64,000 bases of DNA from Tropicimonas_B omnivorans (GTDB taxonomy: Bacteria > Pseudomonadota > Alphaproteobacteria > Rhodobacterales > Rhodobacteraceae). The notes below the pieces were generated by a model that saw only the letters and a list, made by a program, of their open reading frames with translations, was not told the origin of the DNA and searched no databases. The stretch covers positions 1 through 64,000 of the forward strand of contig NZ_JAVRHL010000004.1 of assembly GCF_031846565.1 (NCBI RefSeq), written 5' to 3'. The translations under genes and the position numbers were made by a program. Of the stretch, positions 9,418 through 18,037 are shown piece by piece (the first letter of the stretch is position 1; every line of letters begins with the position of its first letter).

Positions 9418-10446
9418 TCAGAATAGCTTGACGAAATCGCCAAATTTCCATGTATCATGGGTCGCCCCAGTTTCGCGCCCGCCATTTACTGTTTTATCAT
9501 TGCAGAAGTGCCAAACGTTCGGACGATTGCGCGAGGCACTAAGTGTCGTTGGCTCATCGTGGCAAAAGTTGAAAAATGAGATCGCGCCAGAGTCGATTTT
9601 GGGAGTAACTAGGGTCTCGTTGATGTGGCTATCACCAAAGCTAAAGCCCGAAGAAATTAGGTGTTTGCACTTGTCTCCCAGAAGTGAGCTCGATAAGCGA
9701 AAGAGGCGGTCATACGGATTGGAAAGCGTCTCGAGCACCTTCGTCCGTCTTGGAAGCACCATGCACCGAGCCTCTGCCTCATTGATCGCACTGGGCGCCG
9801 CTTCGAAAATCCGTTCGTCCTTGCGAAACCAAGAAACAGAGCCGTGAAGTTTGACGAGGCGAACGGTCAGGCCGCCTTCTTGTGAAAAGCGACTCCCATT
9901 AACCGTTCCTGAAACCAGAGAGAACTCTCGCTCGGAAAAGCACCGTGTCGTTGCGCCAATGAATCCATTCACCATCTTCAACCCCACTTCGGCGCAAGCA
10001 TCCTCGAACAGGAGGTCGTAGTTGGTAGTAAATACCCAGACATTTGTAGCGCGATCAAAAGCTCGAGCCTTTATTCGCTCAAAAAAACTCACCTGATTGG
10101 ATATGTCAGGGCGCTCCACACCCAAAATTGCATCACGAACGAGCTCTCGAATTCTTTCTTTGAGCACCTTAAATCGATCAGCCTGGCTATTGGTATGGTG
10201 CTCAATTACCAGATCCGAAATTTCTTCAATATTTGGGTTGCCTAGGGCATCGTCATAGGATTTGCCAAACGCATGAAGCACTTCATCCAATGAAGCACGT
10301 TCGTCGGGCTGCAATGCACTAATGACTTCTCTGGTTAATCCGGCGACTAACGGATAGCCGGATTCAAATGAAGTTCCAGCTCCAAATAGGAAGCCCAAGT
10401 TATCTATGCTCGTTCGCGCCTTAGGGACAAATTCTTCAATAGGCAA
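9418..10446 (-). CDS. SIR2-like NADase effector of a SIR2-HerA anti-phage system
   Basis: Protein of 342 aa with the SIR2-like NAD-binding fold: FLFGAGTSFESGYP (19-32) is the nucleotide loop, TTNYD (140-144) supplies the conserved Asn/Asp, and KLHGSVSW places the likely catalytic His at 201. This is the SIR2_2-type family used as NAD+-degrading effector in defence systems rather than a deacetylase. First gene of a minus-strand operon with herA. Base composition is clearly less GC-rich than the surrounding chromosome, which agrees with horizontal acquisition. The pairing with herA makes the defence assignment strong; phage specificity is unknown. Confidence 0.85.
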   Translation of the reverse strand: MPIEEFVPKARTSIDNLGFLFGAGTSFESGYPLVAGLTREVISALQPDERASLDEVLHAFGKSYDDALGNPNIEEISDLVIEHHTNSQADRFKVLKERIRELVRDAILGVERPDISNQVSFFERIKARAFDRATNVWVFTTNYDLLFEDACAEVGLKMVNGFIGATTRCFSEREFSLVSGTVNGSRFSQEGGLTVRLVKLHGSVSWFRKDERIFEAAPSAINEAEARCMVLPRRTKVLETLSNPYDRLFRLSSSLLGDKCKHLISSGFSFGDSHINETLVTPKIDSGAISFFNFCHDEPTTLSASRNRPNVWHFCNDKTVNGGRETGATHDTWKFGDFVKLF

Positions 10447-10579
10447 GGATCACCTTAGAATTGAGATCGAAAGAACCAAACACATGCAAGGTAGCGTTCT
10501 TGTCTCGATACTGCGAGATACCACCTAAATATGCAATGTTGCCGTTCGTGCGTTTGACGAATGTCTGTCTGCTAAAGTT

Positions 10580-10925
10580 TTGCCCTACTGTAGCATTGCC
10601 TGCGCAACGAAGGTCGCCACTCCGCCCCCTGGTGTCGATCGAGCGGGCTTCAGCCTTGGTCCTCGCCTAAATGTCCGCTTCGGCGGTGCGGCAGGGGTGC
10701 CTTCGCGACCGCGGCGAATGACCGCTTCCCGCCCTTCCTGCCTCATGCAGTTGCGAGCGCGGCGTAGATCGGGCACCCGTAGCCCGCAGCTTTGGCCGCG
10801 CTGGTGCCCGTCAGTCCCTCGCGGATGGGGCATCTGCGGCGAATGTCAGCTGCTGCACTCGGCGCCGCAGCATCGAACGCCTCTTGAGCGCTGCAGAATA
10901 CGGAACTTGCAAGGTTCACTTCCTG
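10580..10925. repeat. long diverged intergenic repeat, copy 1
   Basis: About 350 bases with no real gene. Colinear with 29770-30065: shared blocks include TGCCTTCGCGACCGC, CCGCCCTTCCTG, the CTGCGGCGAA block and GCAGCAT, in the same order with many substitutions. It lies directly left of the DUF6880 remnant. The remaining gap 10447-10579 shows nothing recognisable. Confidence 0.7.
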
Positions 10926-11564
10926 CGCAAATCGGCCCACGGCTGGGCCCAAATGAGCTTCAAAGCTAGAGTTTGTTCGCCATGTTCTCGCAGCGACAGA
11001 TCATTCCGCGCGAACCCTCTGCCAGAAGGCCGTCTTTCTGTGGTGCGCCTGGCGCAGGCTGTTCAGATAGTCCGCGTGGCGCGGGTGCGGGCCGTAGTTT
11101 TCGATCTCGGTGTCTGCCGCAGCGCAGTCGGCGAGGTGCCGCGCGGCGTGGCCGTAGCGCCCCGATCGGGCTCGATCGAGGGCGAAGTCGATCATCGAGC
11201 GCCACATCAGGACGGCGGCACGCGGCTGGCCTGCCGCCAAGGTCTCGGCGAGCGGGGTGAGGATTTTGTAGGCGTCACCGTCGATCGCGTCGCTGCGGGC
11301 GTCGATGAGCTTGGCTGCGCGGCAGATCGGGCGCCTTCAGGCAACAGACCAGCGCCTGTTCGATCGGCTCGTGTTCAAGAACGAGCCGGCGCGCGACCTC
11401 GTGCCATCGTCACCTGCTCGTTTGACCGGGGCGGGCGGATCACGCACTGCAAAAGACCTGATCTAACGTGGTCTAAATATGGAAAGAGTGCCCGGTGGGC
11501 GCCCCAAATGTAGATTGCGGGAAAAACTTGGCCTTCCACGGGAAAGACTTCAGTGTGTCTTACA
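10926..11564. mobile_element. remnant: right end of an older Tn7-like element
   Basis: The last bases before the complete element read (reverse complement of 11564 leftward) TGTAAG..., with AAGT at positions 15-18 and CAAG ending at position 38 from the tip. The complete element's right end has AAG at exactly the same two places and about 27 of the first 50 bases identical. Further in, both carry a GGGGCGCCC block (at 60 and 71 bases) and then a DUF6880 gene in the same orientation. The tip ACA (11562-11564) abuts CCCTC (11565-11569), the duplication that also flanks the complete element. I read it as the remaining right end of a related element inserted earlier at the same site. Its left end was not found. 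Confidence 0.65.
11001..11405 (-). pseudogene. 3' fragment of a DUF6880-family gene
   Basis: The minus strand encodes the C-terminal part of the same family as the pseudogene at 37402-38729; both end with KTAFWQRVRAE (stop at 11001-11003). Similarity to the second copy runs to about 11405 and then jumps to sequence resembling the region upstream of that gene, so the 5' two thirds are deleted. This fragment still has the 109-bp segment (11147-11255) missing from the other copy, which makes it the reference showing that the other has a frameshifting deletion. Confidence 0.75.
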
Positions 11565-11569
11565 CCCTC

Positions 11570-11690
11570 TGTAGATCGGAGCAAAGTTGTCTCGATGCAG
11601 CATGAAAAGTCGATTAGGTTCAATGACTTATATTTCCGGTTAATCGGATCGGAGCAAAGATCCCGCGAAAATCGGGTCAAGATCCCGCGA
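11570..11690. repeat. left end of Tn7-like element: three putative TnsB-binding sites
   Basis: Site L1 is 11570-11595 (TGTAGATCGGAGCAAAGTTG then TCTCGA). L2 is 11648-11668 (ATCGGAGCAAAG then ATCCCGCGA) and L3 is 11671-11690 (ATCGGGTCAAGATCCCGCGA). All share ATCGG, a CAAAG or CAAG core and CGCGA or CTCGA. A tip site, a gap of about 50 bases and a close internal pair form the asymmetric arrangement known for Tn7-like ends. Confidence 0.8.
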
Positions 11691-11706
11691 AGTCTTGGAA
11701 ATAGAA

Positions 11707-11732
11707 TCAAAAAAGCCCGCCGAAGCGGGCTT
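11707..11732 (-). terminator. rho-independent terminator after tniQ
   Basis: Perfect 8-bp stem AAGCCCGC (11713-11720) and GCGGGCTT (11725-11732) with a CGAA loop, followed on the minus strand by six T. It lies 25 bases past the tniQ stop and ends the transposition operon before the transposon tip. Confidence 0.85.
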
Positions 11733-11756
11733 GATGATCAGATCTGTGGAGAAAGG

Positions 11757-13232
11757 TCAGGCTACGGATTTCGCAGCGAGCAGGGCGCGGACCTCGACCA
11801 GAATGGACCCGATGCCGACCTTGTCGGGATTTCGGATTGCCGGGATCTTGCCTTCGAGAACGTCGACGAACAGATGTTCGAACCGGCCCCCGCCGCGCTG
11901 GCACGCATAGGAGATAGGGTGCAGTTCTTCCTCGTTCGAAGGCTGCAACTCAGGCAAACCGGCGATCTTTTCCAGCATCTCAACAAGGTGCGAGCGGGCG
12001 AAGACAACATGGCGCACGGAGCCTCGGCCGGTCCTTGGAATGAGCGGTCGCACAATGCCCTCCCGATAAAGGATCTCGGTCTGACGCATTGTCGCCCCCA
12101 GGTAATCCGGGAGATCTCGCAAGGGCACGGCCGTCTGAAACGCTTCGACAAGCGGGACGCTTGTGGCTGCGTCGAACACCATGTTCCCGCTTTCGACCTC
12201 TGTCGCCTCCTCCGGGATCTCACCAAGTTTCTTGAGCAGGCGGGCCAGTCGCATCCGATCGATACCCACCGCGTCGGACAAGCTGTACAGGGTGTGGAAC
12301 CGACGATCGGTGACTTCCACGCCGAGGACCTTGGTGCCGGGCTCCACGGCTGAATGCTTCACGATGTGCTCGCGCAGGAGGTCCCGGATCGGACCGGGAT
12401 CGATCGCGTTGCTCCGGTTATCGAGCCAGTCGAACAGCTTGCCGTAGTAGGCGAGGGGGCCTGCTTGCACCGCGGTGGCGGGGGACGTCTGGCGGATCGT
12501 GGTCAGGGCTTCCTCGATGGCGTCAGGACCTTCGCTATAGATCGTGAATCCAATGTCGGTGGCTTCTTCGGCCTCGGTCGGGGAAAGTTTGGAGAGCTTG
12601 ACCTTGTGACCAAATTGCAGGACGCCGCCGAGCATTTCCGAGGCAACGAGAACCTGCTCCAGCGTCTGCTCGGCCATCCAGGGCGCTTCGGGGGCGTTTT
12701 GCCCGTGGACCCGCTCGCGAAGCCAGGAGACGTACTCAGGGGGGTCGGCATCCGCCGTTTCCGGCGCAGCCACGGTCCCGGCGTTCAGTGCGACCCTGAG
12801 GTTCGTCGCCTTGCTCTCGGGTGCCGCCGACAGCCACAATCCATGCCTGTCGCAGCGCTGCACATTACGGAAACCCCACATCACACGGAAACGCCATTCG
12901 GTGGGGCCTCCGTCTTCCTCCAGGCAGGCCGGGCAATAGCGTTTCGCCTGGGGCGACAGGAATGATTTCGAGATCGCTTCGCCGCGAAACTCGCCGCCGC
13001 GCTGAAGAACGCGGATGGCGTTGCGCTGCACGTTGCTCAGCGCGTGACCGGTGGCTTCGGCCAGCCCCGCCACGGCGTCCGGCCGCCCCGAAACAAAATG
13101 CTCCCGGTGAATGCCAAAATCCTTCAAGAGCCTCTCCATGCCGCGTCCCGTATGGAGCATGGAGAGGCGGTCCGCGTAGGACGGGAGGGTTTCTTCGGGG
13201 TCGAGGCGAAGCATGGGCCACAGCATGGTCAT
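11757..13232 (-). CDS. tniQ: TniQ-family target-selection protein
   Basis: Protein of 491 aa. TniQ/TnsD proteins recruit the TnsC ring to target DNA and decide where Tn7-like elements insert. The N-terminal WPMLRLDPEETLPSYADRLS is the typical TniQ opening, and C100, C103, C127 and H130 (YCPACLEED ... RCDRHGLWL) form the zinc finger. The long C-terminal half (about 140-491) could read specific DNA, as in TnsD. ATG 13232 overlaps the tnsC stop by ATGA; an in-frame start 15 codons upstream is possible but less likely. As the only TniQ in the element, it is the best candidate to recognise the 3' end of the NDUFS4-like gene; that link is inference. Confidence 0.85.
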   Translation of the reverse strand: MTMLWPMLRLDPEETLPSYADRLSMLHTGRGMERLLKDFGIHREHFVSGRPDAVAGLAEATGHALSNVQRNAIRVLQRGGEFRGEAISKSFLSPQAKRYCPACLEEDGGPTEWRFRVMWGFRNVQRCDRHGLWLSAAPESKATNLRVALNAGTVAAPETADADPPEYVSWLRERVHGQNAPEAPWMAEQTLEQVLVASEMLGGVLQFGHKVKLSKLSPTEAEEATDIGFTIYSEGPDAIEEALTTIRQTSPATAVQAGPLAYYGKLFDWLDNRSNAIDPGPIRDLLREHIVKHSAVEPGTKVLGVEVTDRRFHTLYSLSDAVGIDRMRLARLLKKLGEIPEEATEVESGNMVFDAATSVPLVEAFQTAVPLRDLPDYLGATMRQTEILYREGIVRPLIPRTGRGSVRHVVFARSHLVEMLEKIAGLPELQPSNEEELHPISYACQRGGGRFEHLFVDVLEGKIPAIRNPDKVGIGSILVEVRALLAAKSVA

Positions 13233-14215
13233 GCTGCCCATCCGATCGCTTCCAGCTCTCCTTTTACGACGTCCCATTCGGCTGCGTGGAATGGCGTCAT
13301 GCCACCTCCCTTGCGGCTCTTGCGATAGACTGCCTCGGCACGCTCGAGCGACAGCATGGTGCGCCGCCGCGTGACCGCGTCATGCAGGATCGCCTTTCCC
13401 AGAGCGATGCTCCTTCCGATCTGCCCGTTCTTGGCAAACAGGATGCGTTCGACATAGGCATCCGCTTCGGGAACCTCGACACCGAGGATCCGGGCAGATT
13501 TACGAAAATTCGTCGCGAAGATACTCGCCTCCTCGCTTCCAGGGCGAATGTGATCGAGGTCCAGCTCCTGGAAGCGGCGGTAGGTCTCCCCGGAGGGTTC
13601 GGAGAGGATGGCTTCACGGAGATCTGCGACACCGGCGATGATGAGCGTCACACCACCTGCCGACTGCATGATGTGCTTCATGGACTGAATTGCTCCCGGC
13701 ACGTCGCGCCCGGACCCCGGGCGGAAGATGTGGTGGCATTCGTCGATCACCATTGAGCGGATGCCGACCAGATTGAGGCGATGCATGACCATCTCCCACG
13801 CGTCGGCCGATCTGAGCTTCGTATCGACCCTCTGATAGCCTGTTTTGGCAAGAATGAGCTCGGCCAGTTTCTTGATCGTGGCATCCGGCGGGACCGTGAT
13901 GTAGAGCGTATTCCCGTCCTGCTCTTTGGTCATTTCGGTCAGAACGGAACTGGTCCGCAGGGTCCGCTTCAGAAGAGCCGTCTTGCCGTCTCCGGAGCGG
14001 CCGATGATCATCAGTCCCCGGCTTTCGCCCGTCAGCGGATCGATGCGGGGCTGCGCCGTCATCGCGCCGTCGTCATCGATCTCGAAGAGGTCGAAGAGAT
14101 GGTCGTCCAGCACGTCCTCCATGCCGAACCGCCAATAGCGGTCCTCGAGCCAGGTGGTCTTCTCGGTGATGGTGGCGGGTGCAATGCTTGCGGTCTGGGT
14201 CGTCATGTCCGTCAT
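13229..14215 (-). CDS. tniB: TniB/TnsC-like AAA+ transposition ATPase
   Basis: AAA+ ATPase of 328 aa that in Tn7-like and Tn5053-like elements links the targeting protein to the transposase and enforces target immunity. Walker A is GRSGDGKT (72-79), Walker B is SMVIDECHH (about 154-162), and a sensor-like LIIAGVADLRE follows near 190. Length and motif spacing fit the TniB branch. The ATG overlaps the tnsB stop (ATGA at 14212-14215) and its own stop overlaps tniQ, so the four genes form one tightly coupled operon read leftward. Confidence 0.9.
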   Translation of the reverse strand: MTDMTTQTASIAPATITEKTTWLEDRYWRFGMEDVLDDHLFDLFEIDDDGAMTAQPRIDPLTGESRGLMIIGRSGDGKTALLKRTLRTSSVLTEMTKEQDGNTLYITVPPDATIKKLAELILAKTGYQRVDTKLRSADAWEMVMHRLNLVGIRSMVIDECHHIFRPGSGRDVPGAIQSMKHIMQSAGGVTLIIAGVADLREAILSEPSGETYRRFQELDLDHIRPGSEEASIFATNFRKSARILGVEVPEADAYVERILFAKNGQIGRSIALGKAILHDAVTRRRTMLSLERAEAVYRKSRKGGGMTPFHAAEWDVVKGELEAIGWAA

Positions 14216-16416
14216 TCCATGGTGTCGTCGTCGGAGTCGTCGCTAGAGGTCGCGGTGCCGTCGGCCTTCGGGCTTGATCCGGAAGCGGGCTTCTCGTTGG
14301 CCGAAATGTCTGGATCGCCGAGATCATCCAGCAATTCGCGGTAGCCACCAGCGGCGTGACGGCGCTCTGCAGTGTCGGCATGGCGCATGAAGCGTGCTGT
14401 CTCGATGTCGAGCTCGTCGGATGTCTTCGGCAGGGAGATCAGCCCCGCCAGTCGCTTCAGGCGGTACGACTCGGCATTGACCGCGTAGATGAATTTACGA
14501 CGTGCAGCTTGCTCGGCGTCGACTTCGTCGGCGTGCTCGGCCAGCCAGACGCGGAGATCCGTGTCAGTTTTGCCAATCCAGAAAGGGTCAAGGGCCGGCA
14601 CGGTTTGCCAGGGGCCATTCTCCGCACGCATGGAAATGGAACCGATATCTCCGTCCCATCGCAGGATTTCGACGTCATCAACCTCGTCGGGCTGATCGCG
14701 AAGAAACATACTCATTACGGCGTCAGACTGGTAATGGATGTGCTGAACCAGCAGGCCCTTTCGAGATAGCTTCCGGCGTGACTTTACGCCGAAAGCCTCT
14801 CGCATTTCGTCGCTGGTGAGCGAGCGCGGCGGGCAGTCCCTGCAGGCTTTCTCCCATGCCCTGGCGGGGGACATGCCGAGCGCAGAATGCGTGCGCGTGT
14901 GATAGGCGTCCACGACCCACCGGACCAGCCAGCAAAGGAACATTTCGAGGGTCAACGTCGCGCGGGCACCGGCGTTATTTTCGCCTCGTTCGACGACGTT
15001 ACTGAACGCGCGCCCGGAGAACCGCAGCAAAAGATCGTTGTGGATCGTCCGAAAGACTCGCTCGATGTATGGCTTCAGCCAAGGCTTCCCAGCCGGAGCC
15101 CCGAGGTTGGTAATGCCGAGAGACGCGAGAATGTCGTAGGCGTCGTCTGTGATGTACTTGTCGCCACGGTCGAAAACGATCGCTTCGGGCGCTCCGCCCA
15201 TGGGCCAGCCGAACTTGGCGCCGGCCGCGTCGGCGATCGGTGACTTGTCCATGTAGATCATCTCGAGCGTCCGAGCGAGGGGACTGTCCGTCGCCTGAGG
15301 CACGATCTGCAGTGCAAGAAAACACCGCGTGTGGACGTCGATTGCGCCGGAGAGTGTGACCCTGCAAGCGTTGCCATCGAGTCCGATTACCTGCTTGATC
15401 GACTCCGGCAGATGCTCGAACAGGCCCGTGTCCTGCATCATGACGAAGATATCGGCTGTGTACTCGTCGACTTCGACTCGCTCCAGAGGCCGCGCAGTCT
15501 CGATCCCCATCCCGAGCGTATGAAGATCCTTGTAGGCCTTATCCCAGCCGTGTTTGCGCACCGCATGGTCGAGTGGGGCGAGCTCGCGGATCTTGCCTGC
15601 GATGTAATCGTAACCGGGGCACTTGAGCTTCGGCGCCGGAACAGGAAGACGCTCCCGACGATCGTTCTCTGCCTCGATCGCGGCCTGCACGCTTTCGACG
15701 AAGAACTTGACCGTCGGGCGTTCGGCGTCCCAAAGCATGTCGAGCTGCCGCTTGATGAAGCTGTCGGTCGCGTCGTCGTAGCGCTTGTAGTGACCGCAGT
15801 TGCGGTACTTGTCGAACAGGCCGTCATCGCCGTGGATTTTCCACTGCCAGTACCATTTCCACATGGTGTGGCCGGATTTGAAGCCCGGATGATACTCGAC
15901 CGTGCGCTCCTGTTCTTTCTTCCGCTTCTGGACCCTGGTGCCACCACGTCGCGACTCCCGCATGGACTGCGCGGCCAGATACTCGCGATACCGCGTCGAG
16001 CCGGCGGCGACGATGCTGATAATCTTGTCGCAAAAGTCGTCCCGGATTGGCTCGAGCTCGCCGCTGTTCAACATATCCTGGATCGCGAGAACAAATTGCT
16101 TGCGGAACCGCTGCCGGGCAACCTCGGCCAGAACGCGCTCGCTACGGCGGATGGCGTTGGGAGCGAACGGCTTGGACAGGGGGCGCTTGAGGATCTTGAG
16201 AGTGCCATGGTTGTTTTCGGTCACGACGGCATCGTAGCCGAAAACACCCGCGGCGCTTTCGTGGCATTCACCGGTCTGCGGGTCTGTCCACTCCTCCCAA
16301 AAGACGAAGTACCCCTCCGGCCGGAGTTCCAGAACACGCCCCTTGCGAACGCCAATCCGGAACTCGCAGTCCTTCTCGAGCAGAACCTTGACCTTCTTCT
16401 TGAACGGGGCAGCCAT
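14212..16416 (-). CDS. tnsB: TnsB-like DDE transposase
   Basis: Transposase of 734 aa that should bind the element ends and cut and join the 3' ends. An N-terminal DNA-binding region (with GHTMWKWYWQWKIHGDDGL near 182-200) is followed by the RNase H-like core with D317 (VEVDEY), D416 (IVFDRGDK) and E452 (KPYIERVFRT), spacing normal for the retroviral-integrase superfamily. A Mu-transposase-type C-terminal beta-barrel (about 540-640) and an acidic tail (SSDDSDDDTME), likely to contact TnsC, complete it. Its ATG overlaps the tnsA stop by one base (TGATG). All catalytic residues are present, so the enzyme looks functional. Confidence 0.9.
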   Translation of the reverse strand: MAAPFKKKVKVLLEKDCEFRIGVRKGRVLELRPEGYFVFWEEWTDPQTGECHESAAGVFGYDAVVTENNHGTLKILKRPLSKPFAPNAIRRSERVLAEVARQRFRKQFVLAIQDMLNSGELEPIRDDFCDKIISIVAAGSTRYREYLAAQSMRESRRGGTRVQKRKKEQERTVEYHPGFKSGHTMWKWYWQWKIHGDDGLFDKYRNCGHYKRYDDATDSFIKRQLDMLWDAERPTVKFFVESVQAAIEAENDRRERLPVPAPKLKCPGYDYIAGKIRELAPLDHAVRKHGWDKAYKDLHTLGMGIETARPLERVEVDEYTADIFVMMQDTGLFEHLPESIKQVIGLDGNACRVTLSGAIDVHTRCFLALQIVPQATDSPLARTLEMIYMDKSPIADAAGAKFGWPMGGAPEAIVFDRGDKYITDDAYDILASLGITNLGAPAGKPWLKPYIERVFRTIHNDLLLRFSGRAFSNVVERGENNAGARATLTLEMFLCWLVRWVVDAYHTRTHSALGMSPARAWEKACRDCPPRSLTSDEMREAFGVKSRRKLSRKGLLVQHIHYQSDAVMSMFLRDQPDEVDDVEILRWDGDIGSISMRAENGPWQTVPALDPFWIGKTDTDLRVWLAEHADEVDAEQAARRKFIYAVNAESYRLKRLAGLISLPKTSDELDIETARFMRHADTAERRHAAGGYRELLDDLGDPDISANEKPASGSSPKADGTATSSDDSDDDTME

Positions 16417-17096
16417 CAGCCAGTGTCCCCGCGGATGATCAGGCTCTGGGCGGTAATCTTCTCGCGGGCGAAGAGCTTGGCCTGTCCAAAACGGACTGCA
16501 CGAGCAACGCTGCGAAACCCACTGCCGCCGACGCCGAGTTCCGCAAGGAAATCACGAACGCGAACCGGTCCCTCGATGTTCGCGAGGCCCTCGATGACGT
16601 GAGCGTCGAGGCGGGGTTCAAGATCACGGGCCGAGTGGAACAGTTTGGCGTTATGCAGTTCGACCGGATTGATATTGCGCTCGGTGATCGTTCGCACGTC
16701 GTCGCAGATATTGCCGATCGCGGCCTGCTTGATCCGCGCCATCGTGGTTTGGTATTTATATGTCTGGGCAATGCGCTCCGGCTTTACAGAAATGCAGATC
16801 TGGCGACCGCCCCTGAAGGTCACCAGGAAATCGAAGAAGTGCTCCGACGACTCCCCGTTCGGAAGGACGAACGGCAGCGACGCCAGTTGCTCTTCAATGT
16901 CGTGGAAGTCCGGCCGGTAGATGAGGCAAAGCGCGGCGTTGTGCTCGGTCAGGCTGGCAAATCCCAGACGCTGCCGAACCGCGCCGCGGTTGAAGACGAG
17001 CTCACCGACGAAATGCCCCCTGGACGACTTCGGGATCTTGCGTTTCGCCCGGCTCGGCACCGGTTTGTTCTGCGTACGGGTCCAAGTGTGCCCCAA
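16416..17096 (-). CDS. tnsA: TnsA-like endonuclease subunit
   Basis: Protein of 226 aa resembling TnsA, the restriction-enzyme-like subunit that cuts the 5' ends so that the element moves by cut and paste. The N-terminal nuclease domain shows E51 (SLTEHNAAL), D89 (FFDFLV) and K105 (ISVKPE), matching the Glu-Asp-Lys site of TnsA. The C-terminal part (about 115-226) fits the TnsC-contacting domain. First gene of the operon. The only start in this frame is a TTG (17096) without a good ribosome-binding site. An ATG at 17193 in another frame would join this frame if the 9-G run at 17138-17146 lost one base, so the true start is uncertain. Confidence 0.8.
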   Translation of the reverse strand: MGHTWTRTQNKPVPSRAKRKIPKSSRGHFVGELVFNRGAVRQRLGFASLTEHNAALCLIYRPDFHDIEEQLASLPFVLPNGESSEHFFDFLVTFRGGRQICISVKPERIAQTYKYQTTMARIKQAAIGNICDDVRTITERNINPVELHNAKLFHSARDLEPRLDAHVIEGLANIEGPVRVRDFLAELGVGGSGFRSVARAVRFGQAKLFAREKITAQSLIIRGDTG

Positions 17097-17479
17097 GCTC
17101 GTGCGACACGTGGCGTCTGAGGCGCGCCTTCCCGCAAGGGGGGGGGCGGGACTGGATCTTGAAGTCGGTTTCGGTCGTCGGTTCGTTTTGCATGGTTCTT
17201 GTCTTTGGGCACGCCGGCTCCGGTCCCGATCCGCGCTGCGGTCGGGTGGTTGCGGTGTCGGTCTGCGTGTGGATCTCGGGTGAAAGACTATTTCGAGGCT
17301 CAGATCATGGATCGGGCCAAGAAGTAGCTATCGGGATCAGATGATCTCCAAGGTCGTCATTGCGCGCTCCTCATGATGCCGTCCGGTAGCGCCGGCTCGG
17401 TCTCGTTTCCTGCGATGCGAGGCACGTTGCCGTGTCCGCCCGATGATGAAGGCGAGGTAGGAGGAAAAATTTCTTGCCG
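17097..17479. other. gap upstream of tnsA with a 9-G homopolymer
   Basis: No convincing gene in 383 bases. It must hold the promoter of the transposition operon, but no clear -35/-10 pair stood out. The G run at 17138-17146 is the one notable feature. No sequence matching the transposon-end sites was seen here, which argues against a hidden end next to tnsA. Confidence 0.5.
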
Positions 17480-18037
17480 TCAGGGTTCTGAGGCAAAAAA
17501 ATTAGAATTTTTAAAGGGTTGAGAAGCTTGAAAGGAATTTTCTTTTGGCATATTGGGCCATGCCTTCGCGAGCCGGGTCAGCTCGGGTACGAGGTCGTCG
17601 TACCCGGCTCTGAAGGCCAGATCGGCCACCTGCTGCGGGCGCTTAGAGGTGAACCTCAAGGCCATGTGGAGCGGCAGGCTGATGGTCTCGCCGTCAACAG
17701 AGACGAGGTATCCCGGGAAGACGCCATCGGCGTGTTCATCGGGTAGGCTAGGCGTGAAAGCCGATCCGAGCTTGTACCAGCGCGACAAAGTTCGAGCGTA
17801 AGTTCGGTCCGAGGAGACATGAACCAAAGCGGATGTCCGGATCCGCGTGTCACCGAGTTGGGAGTGCCCCGTGACACGTCCAGTCAGGAATATCTCGGGG
17901 CCGCGCATCGCGGCTGTCCAATTTTCGAGACGAGGCTGTCCATCAGCAGATCGTGCTGACATCGGTTCGCGGTGGACCGCGCGGTACGCTGCCAGGTGCA
18001 GTTCGATGAGCCTGCGAAGAGAGCTTGTAGGGTGCAT
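17480..18037 (-). CDS. hypothetical protein, DUF6634-like
   Basis: Protein of 185 aa without signal peptide or membrane helix. The centre (LENWTAAMRGPEIFLTGRVTGH, split as LENW...GRVTGH, then IRTSALVHVSSDRTYARTLSRWYKLG) resembles the DUF6634 family common in Rhodobacterales, which has a TG-x-VxGHP-like strand and a Ser-Arg-Tyr-Leu-Gly motif. The C-terminal tail is Ser/Phe/Asn-rich. It lies just upstream of tnsA on the same strand but is separated by 383 bp, so it is probably cargo. Function unknown. Confidence 0.55.
   Translation of the reverse strand: MHPTSSLRRLIELHLAAYRAVHREPMSARSADGQPRLENWTAAMRGPEIFLTGRVTGHSQLGDTRIRTSALVHVSSDRTYARTLSRWYKLGSAFTPSLPDEHADGVFPGYLVSVDGETISLPLHMALRFTSKRPQQVADLAFRAGYDDLVPELTRLAKAWPNMPKENSFQASQPFKNSNFFASEP

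Noticed and set aside
10884..11513. Plus-strand hypothetical gene of about 200 codons
   Set aside because: The minus strand here encodes a recognisable DUF6880 C terminus; the plus frame is a shadow that also runs into the transposon end.
17097..17479. A transposon end next to tnsA, as in Tn7
   Set aside because: I looked for the AAAGTTGTCTCGA and ATCGGG...CGCGA motifs here and found only weak partial matches (near 17305-17330), much poorer than the five sites at 11570-11690 and 38853-38900.
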